This document shows, piece by piece, positions 25,833-36,100 of a DNA stretch of 64,000 bases; the first letter of the stretch is position 1, and each line of letters opens with the position of its first letter. Location: assembly GCA_963755985.1 (NCBI GenBank), contig CAVWLO010000004.1, positions 1 through 64,000 of the forward strand. Direction: 5' to 3'. The translations under genes and the position numbers were made by a program. This stretch comes from DASXMT01 sp963755985 (GTDB lineage Bacteria > Actinomycetota > Acidimicrobiia > Acidimicrobiales > RAAP-2). A model generated the notes under the pieces. It made no database searches. It was given only the letters and a program-made list of their open reading frames with translations, and had not been told where the DNA came from.

Positions 25833-27502
25833 CGATCGGACTCCTCACAGCAGTTGTGGGCGTGGTGACGGCCGTGACCGGTGTGGCCGGTGTGGCCGGG
25901 CCCAGTGGTGCGGCCACGCCTCCGGCCCTGCCAAACCTCTCGACCGTCTCCCAGGTGGCGCCCGGACCTCTCGTCCCCACCGCGGTGCAGGGGCCCATCC
26001 GTTCCCCCGGCGGCCCATTCCTCTACGACCAACAGGGTCGCGTCGTGTTCTTCCACGGTGTGAACGCCGTCTACAAGCTCCCCCCCTACGAGCTCTACCC
26101 CGCGCCCGGGAAGCCCTGGAACTTCTCGGCCGCCGACGCCTCGCTCATCGCCGCGCTGGGCTTCAACGTCGTCCGCTTGGGCATGACCTGGAAGGGGCTG
26201 GAGCCGGGGACGGCCGCGGCCAACGACCCGTCGATCTGCAGCCGGGGGAAACCGGGGGACCCACATCAGTTCAACCAGGCCGTCCTCAACGCCTATCTCG
26301 GCGATGTGGCCAAGACCGTGGCCCTACTCGGGCAGTACCACATCTACACCCTGCTCGACATGCACCAAGACGTCTACAACGAGGCCTTCGACGGCGAGGG
26401 GGCCCCGAACTGGGCCGTGTGCACCGACGGGGCCCGACAGACCGATCCCCCCGGCCGGTGGTCCGAGAACTATGCGACCAAGGCCGCCGGAAACGCCTAC
26501 CACCACTTCTGGGCCAACGATGTCGTCGGGAACCTGCAGGGCGAGTACGACCGGGTTTGGGCCCAAGTGGCTGGTTACTTCACATCGAACCCATGGATCC
26601 TCGGCTACGACCCGTTCAACGAACCGTTCTCGAAGTCGCTCGTGACTCACGGCGACGAGCAGTTCGACCGTCAGCTCGAATGCTTCTACACCGGCACAGC
26701 CATGATCGGCCGGCCGGCGGCCGGGGCACCCCCGATCACCTGCCCCGCGAACGATCCGGCGGCGGGAGTCATACCCCAGATCCAGGCGGCCGACCCCGGC
26801 CGCCTGGTCTTCTATGAGCCCGACATTTTCGGCAGCCGCGGGCGCCCCAACTTCGTCGGGCCCATGGCCTTTCCCAACCTCGTCTTCAACGTCCACGTCT
26901 ACTGCAGCTACCGCAGCGGGAAGACGGGCAATCCGACCAACATCACCGCGTGTGCCGATCAAGGGGTCGGCACCCTGAACCGGCGCGCCGCGAGCCGGGG
27001 GGAGCTGGCTTCGGCCTACCAGCCCCAGGGTCCGGCCTGGTTCGTCAGCGAGTTCGGGGCCACCTCGAGCAACGCACTCCTCGACCGGCTCACGGCGGCG
27101 GCCGACCGGACCTTGGTCGGATGGACCTACTGGTCGTGGAAGTACTACGGGGACCCGACCGGGAGTGCCGACGAGGCGTTGCTCGCCCCCAACGGGCACC
27201 TTCGGTCCACTGCTCGAGCGCTGGCCCGCACCTATCCCCAGGCCATAGCCGGACGACCCACCTCACTGTCGTTCGACCCGGCCAGTGGCGCCTTCCAGCT
27301 CACCTATGTGCCCGACCACGCCGTCCACGCGCCCACCATCATCTACGTGCCGATACATATCCACTACCCGAACGGTTACTGCCCGCGGGTCTCGGGCGGA
27401 ACGGTGACCTCCGGTCCGGGCAGCCAGTTCCTTCAGGTGGACAACGCGCCCGCCGGGCGGACCGTTCGCGTCAGCGTGACCGCGGGAAGCTGTCTGCAGT
27501 AG
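25829..27502 (+). CDS. GH5 glycoside hydrolase (endoglycosylceramidase-like), secreted
   Basis: About 557 residues. A hydrophobic export signal (TIGLLTAVVGVVTAVTGV) is followed by a GH5 TIM barrel: FFHGVNAVYKLPPY, NVVRLGMTWKG, LLDMHQDVYNEAF, the acid/base Glu in GYDPFNEPF and the nucleophile Glu in FVSEFGATSS. The DMHQD...GAPNWAV arrangement is typical of the endoglycosylceramidase branch. The C-terminal ~90 residues form a beta domain as in those enzymes. It should cleave a glycolipid or related glycan outside the cell. The start is uncertain: no ATG/GTG precedes the signal in frame. CTG 25829, overlapping the previous stop, is used here; GTG 25856 would cut into the signal. Confidence 0.85.
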   Translation: MTIGLLTAVVGVVTAVTGVAGVAGPSGAATPPALPNLSTVSQVAPGPLVPTAVQGPIRSPGGPFLYDQQGRVVFFHGVNAVYKLPPYELYPAPGKPWNFSAADASLIAALGFNVVRLGMTWKGLEPGTAAANDPSICSRGKPGDPHQFNQAVLNAYLGDVAKTVALLGQYHIYTLLDMHQDVYNEAFDGEGAPNWAVCTDGARQTDPPGRWSENYATKAAGNAYHHFWANDVVGNLQGEYDRVWAQVAGYFTSNPWILGYDPFNEPFSKSLVTHGDEQFDRQLECFYTGTAMIGRPAAGAPPITCPANDPAAGVIPQIQAADPGRLVFYEPDIFGSRGRPNFVGPMAFPNLVFNVHVYCSYRSGKTGNPTNITACADQGVGTLNRRAASRGELASAYQPQGPAWFVSEFGATSSNALLDRLTAAADRTLVGWTYWSWKYYGDPTGSADEALLAPNGHLRSTARALARTYPQAIAGRPTSLSFDPASGAFQLTYVPDHAVHAPTIIYVPIHIHYPNGYCPRVSGGTVTSGPGSQFLQVDNAPAGRTVRVSVTAGSCLQ

Positions 27503-27559
27503 CCGGCACTCGGCATCGATCAACGGTGACCCTCACCACGGTGATCTGCACTCGATCGT

Positions 27560-28435
27560 TCAGGAGCGCCTGGGCTGGTGCCGGGCCCGCGTGGGCGGAA
27601 CGAGCGTGGTCACGACGTCGACCGGCGCCCCTGCCGGCACGGCCCGCAGCTTCGCCATGTCGGTGTCGAGCAGGCGGATGCCCCCGTGGGACAGCTGCGC
27701 CCCTCCGGCCTGGATCGACGACAGGGTGTCGAGGGGCCCGGTGATAGCGATCATGGCCGTCCCTTGTTGCTCCCACTCGGTGACGGTGCTGGCCAAGGCC
27801 GAGGTGACGATGACGAAGGGCCCGTAGGCCGGGCTCGGGGCCTGGGCAAACAGGGCGACGAAGAAATGGCCGGTCGGCGTGGGGTACTGCGGTGACCCGA
27901 CCACCGCCGGCGCCTGGAGGGCCAGCTTCGATCGCTGGTAGAGGAGCAGCCGCTTGGCCGACAGGTCGACGACGATGTGGTAGCCGGTGTGGGTCAGCGA
28001 AGCCGACGAGGCGTCGATCCAGGAGGTCAGCGGGTCTGTCTGCGCCAGTGGCAGGAGCAGCCGGATCTGGAGCCGCCCCCGTGCCATCCCGATGACCGGG
28101 AAGCCCAGGGTGGCTCCCGACCACGTCGGGGACAGCGATCCCGTCACCGTCGGCGAGGTCGAACTGGCGTAGCACGGGGTCGACCCGCGCAACGTGGCGA
28201 TGAGGCTGAAGGGGGCGACGGTGAAGCTCCGGGGGGCCACCGTCGTCGTGGTGGACGGATGAGACCGGGTCGGTGGCGGCCCCGACGCCCGCTCCGACGG
28301 GGAGCCTCGGGTGAGCCACAGCCCGGCCACGACCAGGGCCGCTACGGCCACGAGCGCGAGGAGGGTCCGGGCCAGCCGACGGAGGCGTCGAGCGCGGCGG
28401 CTTCTCCGTCGTGGCTGTCGGTGGCGTGGCGGCAT
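27560..28435 (-). CDS. L,D-transpeptidase-like protein lacking the catalytic Cys
   Basis: 291 residues: a very basic N-terminus, a membrane anchor (LLALVAVAALVVAGLWL, ~25-41), a Thr-rich linker, and a YkuD-type domain from IVVDLSAKRLLLYQ through TPTGHFFVALF to SHGGIRLLDTDMAKL. In active enzymes the last motif reads SHGC(I/V)R; here the codon for residue 252 is GGC (Gly), so the nucleophile is missing. The HGG reading is clear in the DNA (minus strand CAC GGG GGC). The protein may bind rather than cross-link peptidoglycan. It is divergent from a polysaccharide deacetylase gene and convergent with the GH5 gene. Confidence 0.8.
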   Translation of the reverse strand: MPPRHRQPRRRSRRARRLRRLARTLLALVAVAALVVAGLWLTRGSPSERASGPPPTRSHPSTTTTVAPRSFTVAPFSLIATLRGSTPCYASSTSPTVTGSLSPTWSGATLGFPVIGMARGRLQIRLLLPLAQTDPLTSWIDASSASLTHTGYHIVVDLSAKRLLLYQRSKLALQAPAVVGSPQYPTPTGHFFVALFAQAPSPAYGPFVIVTSALASTVTEWEQQGTAMIAITGPLDTLSSIQAGGAQLSHGGIRLLDTDMAKLRAVPAGAPVDVVTTLVPPTRARHQPRRS

Positions 28436-28550
28436 GGTGAGCGCATCGCTCGGGGGACCCGCCCCCTCGCTGGCATGTGCCGGTCACCTTAGACCTGGTC
28501 CCGCCGCCTCGGGTGGTGCTGTAACCACTGCCGGTCGGCACTGCCGTAGC

Positions 28551-29465
28551 ATGCTCGGCGTGTCCGATCCAGGCCCGCCCTGCCCGGGGTGCGCCCACCA
28601 CGGGAACCTGAACCGCCGACGCTTTCTCACCCTCTTGGCCGCCGGTGCCTCGGTCGCCCTGGCCGGGTGTACCACCGGGGTTCGGGCCCTGACCCGCAGC
28701 GCTGCGCCCAACAGGGCCAGCAGGGACAGCCCCGAGGCCCGCACGCCCGTGGCCCAACCGGCACCGATCCTCTCCGATCCCGGAGCCGGGCCGCCCCTCT
28801 CCCTCGGCCAGTTCCCCCCGCCCCGCCCGGGCCCTCCCTCCCTCGTGTGGCACGGGCCGGCCGGAACCAACCAGATCGCGCTCACCATCGACGACGGGTA
28901 CTGCGGGGATTGCATCGCCAAGTACGTCGCCTTCGCCCAGAGCTCCGGGATCCACATCACCTTCAACCCGAACGGGATCTACGGCCGGTTGTGGACCCCC
29001 CAGGTGGTGGAGACCCTCGAGCCCCTGATCGCCAACAAACAGGTGCAGATCGGGAACCACACCTGGGACCACGCCGACCTGCGCCCGCTGTCCACCAGTG
29101 CCATCGCCCAAGAGCTCAACCGGAACGAGGACTGGATCCAGGCCACGTTCGGGATCACCTCCCGGCCCTGGTTCCGCCCGCCCTTCGGCTACTACAACCA
29201 GCGGATCAACGACACCGCCGGCAACCTCGGGTTCACCAACATCATGATGTGGAACGGCAGCTTCGGCGACTCGGAGGCGATCAGCCCGACCCAGCTCATG
29301 AACCTGGCCCAGCAGTACCTCACCCCGGGAACGATCGTTCTCGGGCATCTGAACCACCCGACGGTCCTGTCCCTCTTCGGGCAGATCCAGTCGCTGATCA
29401 GCGAGCGGAACCTCGATCCGGTCACCCTCGACGAGATGTTCGCGACCTCACGGACCACGGGTTGA
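28551..29465 (+). CDS. polysaccharide deacetylase (NodB-type), Tat lipoprotein
   Basis: 304 residues. The signal contains the twin-arginine motif NRRRFLTLL and a lipobox LAGC, so it is probably exported folded and lipid-anchored. The NodB domain shows LTIDDGYC (metal-binding Asp pair), GNHTWDHADL (metal His residues) and WFRPPFGYYN. It should remove acetyl groups from cell-wall or capsular glycan. ATG 28551; a GTG three codons later is also possible. It stands divergently to the L,D-transpeptidase-like gene, making a small envelope cluster. Confidence 0.9.
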   Translation: MLGVSDPGPPCPGCAHHGNLNRRRFLTLLAAGASVALAGCTTGVRALTRSAAPNRASRDSPEARTPVAQPAPILSDPGAGPPLSLGQFPPPRPGPPSLVWHGPAGTNQIALTIDDGYCGDCIAKYVAFAQSSGIHITFNPNGIYGRLWTPQVVETLEPLIANKQVQIGNHTWDHADLRPLSTSAIAQELNRNEDWIQATFGITSRPWFRPPFGYYNQRINDTAGNLGFTNIMMWNGSFGDSEAISPTQLMNLAQQYLTPGTIVLGHLNHPTVLSLFGQIQSLISERNLDPVTLDEMFATSRTTG

Positions 29466-29489
29466 CCGGCCGCTTGGTCCAGTCGAGGA

Positions 29490-29750
29490 TCAACGCAGCG
29501 AAGGGGGGTGCTTGTACGCCTTGAGGCGGCGGCGATCCCGTTGCGACCGCCAGAACAACGGCGGCCCCTCGAGTAGCACGGCTGCGCCAACGATGACGAT
29601 GAGCGATCCGTTCACGGCGGCTACCACCAAGACGATCAGGCCGACGGCTAGGAACAATGCCCCCAAGGCCAGCCACCCGACCGGGTTCGGGGGGCGGCTG
29701 CGTTCTTCTGCTCCCGACCACCTCAAATAGCAGGCGAGCAGGTTCCTCAT
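29490..29750 (-). CDS. small two-helix membrane protein
   Basis: 86 residues with two membrane helices (VGWLALGALFLAVGLIVLVV and LIVIVGAAVLLEG) and a basic C-terminal tail (WRSQRDRRRLKAYK). No family recognised. Start ATG 29750 gives MRNLLACYLRW. It is convergent with the deacetylase gene. Confidence 0.6.
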   Translation of the reverse strand: MRNLLACYLRWSGAEERSRPPNPVGWLALGALFLAVGLIVLVVAAVNGSLIVIVGAAVLLEGPPLFWRSQRDRRRLKAYKHPPSLR

Positions 29751-29945
29751 GCGATCAGGGGACCACCCGTTCGCCACAGGGCGCACTCAACCGGAGGTGT
29801 CGAACCCATGCTCCAACCCCTTGTTCACTCCCCAGTCTCCCCGACCCGTGTTCTCTGGCCAAGCGCTTTATCCCTCGGCCCCGGTCGCTCGACGACCGCC
29901 GGTTCGCGGGGGCCACCGGTTGGGTCGGGCTACGCGATTTAGGGT

Positions 29946-30308
29946 ATGCGAAAGGCAATGCCGAAGCAGCCCACCTACGCCACGCTCGCAGTGCTCGAAG
30001 CCCTGCTCGATGCCCCGGGCGAGGTGCCGGACTACGAGATAGCGAGCAACGTCCGGGGCGTCGGCCCACGGGGGGTGTACCGGGTGTTGAAGCGGCTCGA
30101 GCGCGACGGGTGGCTCTCTTTCCGATGGGAGGAACGACCGGGCGAACGCCGCAAATACATCCGGCTCACCGGGCTCGGGACCCTCACGTCGCTGTCCCTG
30201 CTGGGGGGCGAGGGCGTCGACGTGCCACCCCCGCGGCCCTATCCGAGCGGCGGAACCGGACCCGACCCTCGGGCCGGGCCATCCCGGTTCTATGACCAGG
30301 ACGCCTGA
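29946..30308 (+). CDS. PadR-like winged-helix transcriptional regulator
   Basis: 120 residues. MPKQPTYATLAVLEALLDAP, then YRVLKRLERDGWLSFRWEE and GERRKYIRLT give the winged helix with a long wing characteristic of PadR and related families. The C-terminal 35 residues are Pro/Gly-rich and probably disordered, and the usual PadR dimerisation helices are absent. It is convergent with the MFS exporter at 30383-31825, which could be its target (inference from proximity only). Confidence 0.8.
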   Translation: MRKAMPKQPTYATLAVLEALLDAPGEVPDYEIASNVRGVGPRGVYRVLKRLERDGWLSFRWEERPGERRKYIRLTGLGTLTSLSLLGGEGVDVPPPRPYPSGGTGPDPRAGPSRFYDQDA

Positions 30309-30382
30309 GCCGCTCGTCTTTCCAGGACGTCCGAGCCGGGTGGCCTTCATCCGTCCACCCGTCGGGAGTGACGGCCTAGGGC

Positions 30383-31825
30383 CTACCTCGAGGCGAGCGA
30401 GGCCGGCGCTTCGCCGCCCAACAGCGCCGCGGTGCGGACCGCGCTGCGTTGAGCCCGGGCCGTCGTCGTCGCCACCCCGAGCACCAGCACCCCGACCCCG
30501 CAGGCGGTGACGATCCACCAGCCCGGGTGACTGGCTCGGGCCAGCCCGGCCCCCAACGAGCCGTGCAGCCCCGACGTGGCCGCCACCCCGACGATGGCCA
30601 CCCCCAACGACTGGCCCACCTGGCGGCTGGTGGAGGCCACCGCCGCGGCCACCCCGGCCTGCGCGGCGGGCATGCCCGATACTGCCGTCTGGGTGATGGG
30701 CGGGTTGACCAGTCCGAATCCGATGCCGAACAGCAGGTAGGCGGCGAGCAACCAGGTGAACGACGTCGTCGGGCTGAGCCCGGTCAGCATCAGGCTGCTG
30801 AGGGCCAGGAAGATGCCCGACGCCACCAGGGGCGGGCGGGGGCCCCGGCGCCCCACGATCGCACCGGAGATCGGTGACATGACGATGGTCATGGCCGCCA
30901 TGGGCAGGGTGTAGAGGCCGGCATCGAGCGGGGACAGCCCCCGGACGTCCTGGAGGTACAAGGTGTTGAGGAACAAGAACCCGCTGAAGGCGGCGAACGA
31001 GGAGACGGCGATCAACGTCGCCCCCGAGAACGGGATGCTCCGGAAGAACCGGACGTCGATCAGCGGCTCGTACCGCCGCCGCTCGTACCAGACGAGCAGA
31101 CCGGCCGCGGCGAGGGACGCGGCGAAAAGAGCGACGATCGTGGTCGAGCCCCAGCCCTTCTCGGGGCCCTCGATGATCGAGTAGGTCAGCGAGGCCAACA
31201 GCACGATGACCAGGATCTGGCCGATCGGGTCGAGCCGGCGGGGGCGGTCGGCCTTGGACTCGGGGACGAAGCGGGCGGTGAGGGCGATGGCGGCCAGCCC
31301 GACCGGGATGTTGACCCAGAAGATGGCCCGCCAGTCGATGGCATGGACGAGGATGCCGCCGACCACCGGGCCGAGGCCCAGGCTGATCCCGATCACCGCC
31401 CCCCAGACGCCGAGGGCCTGGGCCCGCTCTCTCGAGTCGTCGAAGGTGTTGCGGATGATGGACACGGCCACCGGGTTGAGCATGGAGCCACCCACGGCCT
31501 GGACCATGCGGAAGACGACCAGCCACACCAGGCTGGGAGCCAGGCTGCACAGGAGGGAGCCGAGAGTGAAGATGACCAGGCCCAGCTGGAAGGTGCGCCG
31601 CCGGCCGAACCGATCGGCCATCGAGCCCGAGAGCATCAACAGGCTGGCCATCACGACCAGGTAGGCGTCGACGGTCCACTGCAGCCCGGACACCGAGGCC
31701 TGGAAGTCGCGCTGGATCGAGGGCAGCGCCACGTTCACGATCGTGTTGTCCATCCCCACGATGAGCAGGCTCATGCAGCACACGGCCAGCACGATCACCC
31801 GACGGCGGCGGTCGAGCTCGCTCAT
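30383..31825 (-). CDS. MFS drug exporter, DHA2 (EmrB/QacA) family
   Basis: 480 residues, about 14 membrane helices. MDNTIVNVALPSIQRDF in helix 1, the motif-A region SGSMADRFGRRR between helices 2 and 3, and GPVVGG in helix 5 are hallmark proton-antiporter motifs. It should export hydrophobic compounds or antibiotics in exchange for protons. The start is ATG 31825 (MSELDRRRR). The open frame continues 200 codons upstream without similarity and is ignored. Confidence 0.92.
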   Translation of the reverse strand: MSELDRRRRVIVLAVCCMSLLIVGMDNTIVNVALPSIQRDFQASVSGLQWTVDAYLVVMASLLMLSGSMADRFGRRRTFQLGLVIFTLGSLLCSLAPSLVWLVVFRMVQAVGGSMLNPVAVSIIRNTFDDSRERAQALGVWGAVIGISLGLGPVVGGILVHAIDWRAIFWVNIPVGLAAIALTARFVPESKADRPRRLDPIGQILVIVLLASLTYSIIEGPEKGWGSTTIVALFAASLAAAGLLVWYERRRYEPLIDVRFFRSIPFSGATLIAVSSFAAFSGFLFLNTLYLQDVRGLSPLDAGLYTLPMAAMTIVMSPISGAIVGRRGPRPPLVASGIFLALSSLMLTGLSPTTSFTWLLAAYLLFGIGFGLVNPPITQTAVSGMPAAQAGVAAAVASTSRQVGQSLGVAIVGVAATSGLHGSLGAGLARASHPGWWIVTACGVGVLVLGVATTTARAQRSAVRTAALLGGEAPASLASR

Positions 31826-31949
31826 CGCTACTGCGGTTGCGGTCGCGGCGGCCGGGCGGTCCCCCGGCGGCCTGGTCGCTGATGGAGCACTCTTTCCACT
31901 GTAGGAGGGTCGCCGAGCTTTCGTATTCGGTGACCAGGCCAGCGGTGCG

Positions 31950-32180
31950 GTGGTGCTCGTGTCCTGGATCTCACAGACCATCTTGCCATTGGTCCTGTTG
32001 TCCGCCGTCATCGCGGGCCAGAACGAGCTTGCTTCCGCCGCCGACATGCGGTCGGAGGCCATGTACAGCGATGCCGACGCCATGCTCCACGAGGTGGTGA
32101 AGCTCCAAAACCACCTTGTGGCCCAGGATCGAGTGCTGGGCCAGCTGGCCGACCGGCTGGCCCGACTCGAAGGCCGATGA
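31950..32180 (+). CDS. small membrane protein with coiled-coil tail
   Basis: 76 residues: one membrane helix (WISQTILPLVLLSAVIAG), then QNELASAADMRSEAMYSDAD and a helical coiled-coil C-terminus. The helix-QN-acidic helix layout is like the end of DUF1003/low-affinity iron permease-like proteins, but the preceding helices are missing, so this is either a small relative or a truncated gene. Start at GTG 31950 is tentative; the frame opens at 31905. Confidence 0.5.
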   Translation: MVLVSWISQTILPLVLLSAVIAGQNELASAADMRSEAMYSDADAMLHEVVKLQNHLVAQDRVLGQLADRLARLEGR

Positions 32181-32292
32181 CTCGGGGCCGGTGGGAGGCG
32201 GTGTGTCGCGCCGGTGAGCTCGGGGCCGTCTGCCGATCTCGTGGCCGAATGTCCCGCAAGCGGCTCGCTCCTCCAGCTACGGTGGCACGGCA

Positions 32293-33075
32293 ATGGACGA
32301 TCGTCGATCGGACGCAGACGACGAACGACCCGCATCGAACACCACCTCGGACCACTGGCCCGCACCCGACCGGCCCTCGGCCGACTGGCCGGCGCCCCAC
32401 CGGCCTTCCGACGATCAGGTGGCATTCGGCGTGGCGTCGACCGGCGAGCACCGTTGGCACGTAAACGCCGCGGTCGTGGTCGCCATCGTCTTGCAGCTGG
32501 TGCTGCCCGACCGGATCGTACGGGGTCTCGGTCCTCGCTGGCTCATCCCCGCGCTCGAGGGTGCACTGCTGGTTGCGTTGACCATCGCCAACCCCGCCGG
32601 TCGGATCACCAAGGAGTCCGTCCGCCTCCGCACGATGTCGATGACCCTGATCGCCCTCATCAGCCTGGCCAACTTCATCGCCCTCGCCGAGCTGATCAAC
32701 GCCTTGTTGAACCACACGAAGGCAGGGGGCCAGACCCTGGTCTACGCCTCGGTACCGATCTGGTTGACCAACGTCATCGTCTTTGGCCTCTGGTACTGGG
32801 AGATCGACAGGGGTGGGCCCGCCGTTCGCCTCCGGCCCGATCATCGCCAGCCCGACTTCCTGTTTCCCCAGATGTCCACCCCCGGCTCCGCTCCGGGATG
32901 GACACCCAAGTTCTTGGACTACCTGTACACCTCGTTCACCAACGCCACCGCCTTCAGCCCGACCGACACCATGCCCCTCTCGACTGCGGCCAAGCAGTTG
33001 ATGACACTGCAGTCGATTGCCTCACTCCTCACCGTGGCCCTGGTCGTGTCCCGGGCCGTCAACATCTTGAACTGA
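32293..33075 (+). CDS. membrane protein with ion-channel-like C-terminus
   Basis: 260 residues. The first ~45 are a disordered Pro/Asp-rich tail with an internal near-repeat (HWPAPDRPS / DWPAPHRPS). Four or five membrane helices follow. The last part, YLYTSFTNATAFSPTDTMPL then a hydrophobic helix ending VALVVSRAVNIL, has the arrangement of a two-helix cation channel pore loop. The usual TVGYG filter is replaced by TAFSPTD, so ion selectivity, if any, is unknown. Start ATG 32293 follows a CGGCA sequence. It could also be a DUF family I do not recall by number. Confidence 0.65.
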   Translation: MDDRRSDADDERPASNTTSDHWPAPDRPSADWPAPHRPSDDQVAFGVASTGEHRWHVNAAVVVAIVLQLVLPDRIVRGLGPRWLIPALEGALLVALTIANPAGRITKESVRLRTMSMTLIALISLANFIALAELINALLNHTKAGGQTLVYASVPIWLTNVIVFGLWYWEIDRGGPAVRLRPDHRQPDFLFPQMSTPGSAPGWTPKFLDYLYTSFTNATAFSPTDTMPLSTAAKQLMTLQSIASLLTVALVVSRAVNILN

Positions 33076-33155
33076 ACCGCGGCGCTGCGCGCCGAGGTCG
33101 GGCCCCGATCGGTTGGCCACGAGAAGATCGGCGGGGCCCGCGCGGTGCTGTCAGG

Positions 33156-36100
33156 ATGGATCGAGTGCAGCACGTCCGAGTGCGGATTCTGGGCGATCTC
33201 GAGGTTGAAGGGTGTGCACCGGCCCAACTGGGTCGGCGCCAAGTCCGCACCCTGCTCAAGGTCCTCGCCCTGGGCCAGGGTCGCCCGGTCTCGGTCGACC
33301 GCATCGTCGACTGTCTCTGGGGCGATCTCCCGCCGGCGCGACCAGCAGAACAGATCTCGGTGCTGGCCAGTCGGCTCCGTAGCCTGCTCGGTGCCGACCG
33401 GGTCCTACGGACCGACGGCGGGTACCGGCTGATCCTGGACTGGCTCGACCTCGATGCCCTTCGTGAGTACCTGGCTGAGGCGGATCGTCGACTCACGTGC
33501 GGGACACCGGCCACGGCTGGCACTGCCGCCTCGGCCGGGCTCTCGCTCATCCGAGGACCGCTGCTGGCTGATGAACCCGACGCTTGGTGGGCTGCGTCCG
33601 AGCGCGCCGCCGCCGACCTGGCCGTCTCCCGGCTGCGTCACATCGTGGCCGCTGCCGCCCTGGCCGGCGGCGACTGGGGCCGGGCGGCCCATCTGGCCGG
33701 CGAGGTGCTCCTTTCCGACCCGTACGACGAACCGACATTGCGGGTAGCAATGGAAGCACTGGCCCGGTCGGGAAGGCAGGCTTCGGCCTTGGCCACCTAC
33801 GCCGCCGTCCGAGAGCGCCTGGCCGAGGAGCTGGGGATGGGTCCTTCGGAAGAGACCGAGGCGTTGCATGCCGCCATCCTGTTGGGCGGGGTTCCCGATG
33901 CTCGGAACGAGACGGGTGTCTCGGCCTCGCCTGCCGTTGAGCTGCCGGGACGAGAGCCATGCCTTCGCTCCTTGGATGGACTGGTGGAGCGAGCCGAGCG
34001 TGGGCAGGGCCAGATGGCCATGGTCGAGGGGGAGGCAGGCATCGGGAAGTCGCGGTTGCTCCAGGTCTGGGCCGACCGCCTGGCCGATCGTGGCGTCGAT
34101 GTCGTGTCGGTCACCTGCGACGAACTCGTCCGGTCGCTACCCGTTCAACCGCTCCTGGAGGCGGTGGACATGATGGTCGGCCGAGCCGGGGACGCGGGAT
34201 ACACCGATGTCCTCGGTCCCGACGTCGCCGCCCTGAGCCCCCTCCTCGGCATGCCGTCCGAGCCACCCGGAGCCACCCAACTGAGCGCGCTGACCGAACC
34301 CGGGGCTGGACAGGCACTGTTGTTCGCCGCCCTCTTCCGTGTCGTGCGTCGCCGGGCCGAGCGGCGGACCCTGGTGCTGATCGTCGACGATGTTCATCTC
34401 GCCGACACGGCAACGACCGCATGGCTCGGCCAGGCGCCCCGTCGTCTGGCCGACAGTCATGTCGTCATCGTGGGCGGCCGAAGGACGGAGGAAGGAATGG
34501 CCCTCCCCGGGGTGACGACCATCACCTTGGGCCCACTCAACGAGGAGGACGCCGAGCTCATCGTCGGCCCAGAACGGGCGCCCGAATTGCACGCCCGCAG
34601 CAGGGGTCATCCACTCTTTCTGGTCGAACTGGCCGCAGCCGGGACTGACGAGGCATTGCCAGGCACCATCCGCCAGGCTGTCGAGGAACGCTGCGCTCGT
34701 GCCGGTGCCGCCGCGCCCACGCTGCGCGCCGCAGCCGTGATTGGGCCGAAGGTCGATCTCGACCTGCTCGCCACCGTGACGTCCACCAGACCGAGTGAGC
34801 TCCTCGACCATCTCGAAGAAGGTGTCGATCGGAAATTCCTGGTCGATGAGGGTACGACCTTCGTGTTCGCCCACGCGCTCATCCGTGAAGCATTGGCATC
34901 GACCGTTGGTGCGTCCCGGACCGCCTTCATCCATCGGGAGGCGGCGCGCCTGCTTGGCGGTCGATCAGGGGCCGATCCACTGGCGGTGGCCCGCCACGCC
35001 CGCCTCGGAGGCGACTTGGCTCTTGCCTCCTCCATGTTGGTCGCCGCCGCCCGGACCGCCGTACTTCGATTCGACGAGGACGAAGCGTTGCGCCTGCTCG
35101 ACGAGGCCATCGGACTGGATGACTCGGTCGACGCCCGAGTCGAGCGAGCCCGAGTCGCGACCATGGCATCACGCTATGAGCAGGCGGCCGAGGACCTGGC
35201 CGCGGCCCGCCTCGCTGGCGCCGGTCCCGAGACCCTTGAGGTGGCCGCGTGGTCGGCACACTTTCAGCGGCATTTCGGCGAGTCGTTGGCCCTCGCTGAC
35301 CGCGGTGCCCACGAGGCCATCGATCCCGATCTTCGCACCAGTTGCCTCGCCCTCGGTGGGTGGGTCTCCCTGGCCTGTGGCGACCTCGACGGCGCCCAGC
35401 TCCGGCTCGAAGCAGCGATGGGGGAGGCGCCCGAGGGCAGCGGGCGGATGGCCGAGGCGTGGCTGGCGTGGCTTCGCATGAACCAAGGGCGTCCAGCCGA
35501 GTCGCTCAGCCTGGTGCGGCAGGTCACCGGGCAGGGGCTGGCCGCGTACCGGTTTCCCAACGCCTACGGCGGCATGGTGGCCACGATGGCACTGGCCATG
35601 CTTGGGCGGGTCGACCAGGCCCTCTCCACCTTGGACGTTCTCGAAGGCGATGTGACCCGCATGGGTGCTCATCGATGGACGCCGCGCCCGCTCAACCTGC
35701 GGGGCTGGATCGTACGGAACCTCGGTGCATACGACCGAGCGGACGAGCTCAACTGGGCGGCCATCGACCTCGCCCGCAGTCAGGGACTCGACGAGCCGCT
35801 GGCCAACGGACTGCTCGATCTGGCCTCGGGCCGCCTCTTGGCCGGAGACGTCGACGGTGCCGATGGTCTGCTCAGTGAGGCGATGCCCCTCACCGAGATC
35901 GAGCACGCATTTCGCTGGCGGCACCAGCTCCGGGGTCGGCTGATCCGGGCCCGCCTGGATTGGATGACCGGCGACTTCGATCGTGCGCTGGCCGGTGCTG
36001 AGTCCTTGGCCGCCGACGCAGCCTTGCTCGGCACGCCCCGTTACGAGATTCAGGCCCGGTTGGTGGCGGCCATGGCTGTTCACCTGGTCGGCGGCCGCGT

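Noticed and set aside
27471..29357. Open frame of 628 codons on the minus strand
   Set aside because: It lies antisense to the deacetylase and overlaps the L,D-transpeptidase gene in another frame. It is an artefact of high GC with no family resemblance.
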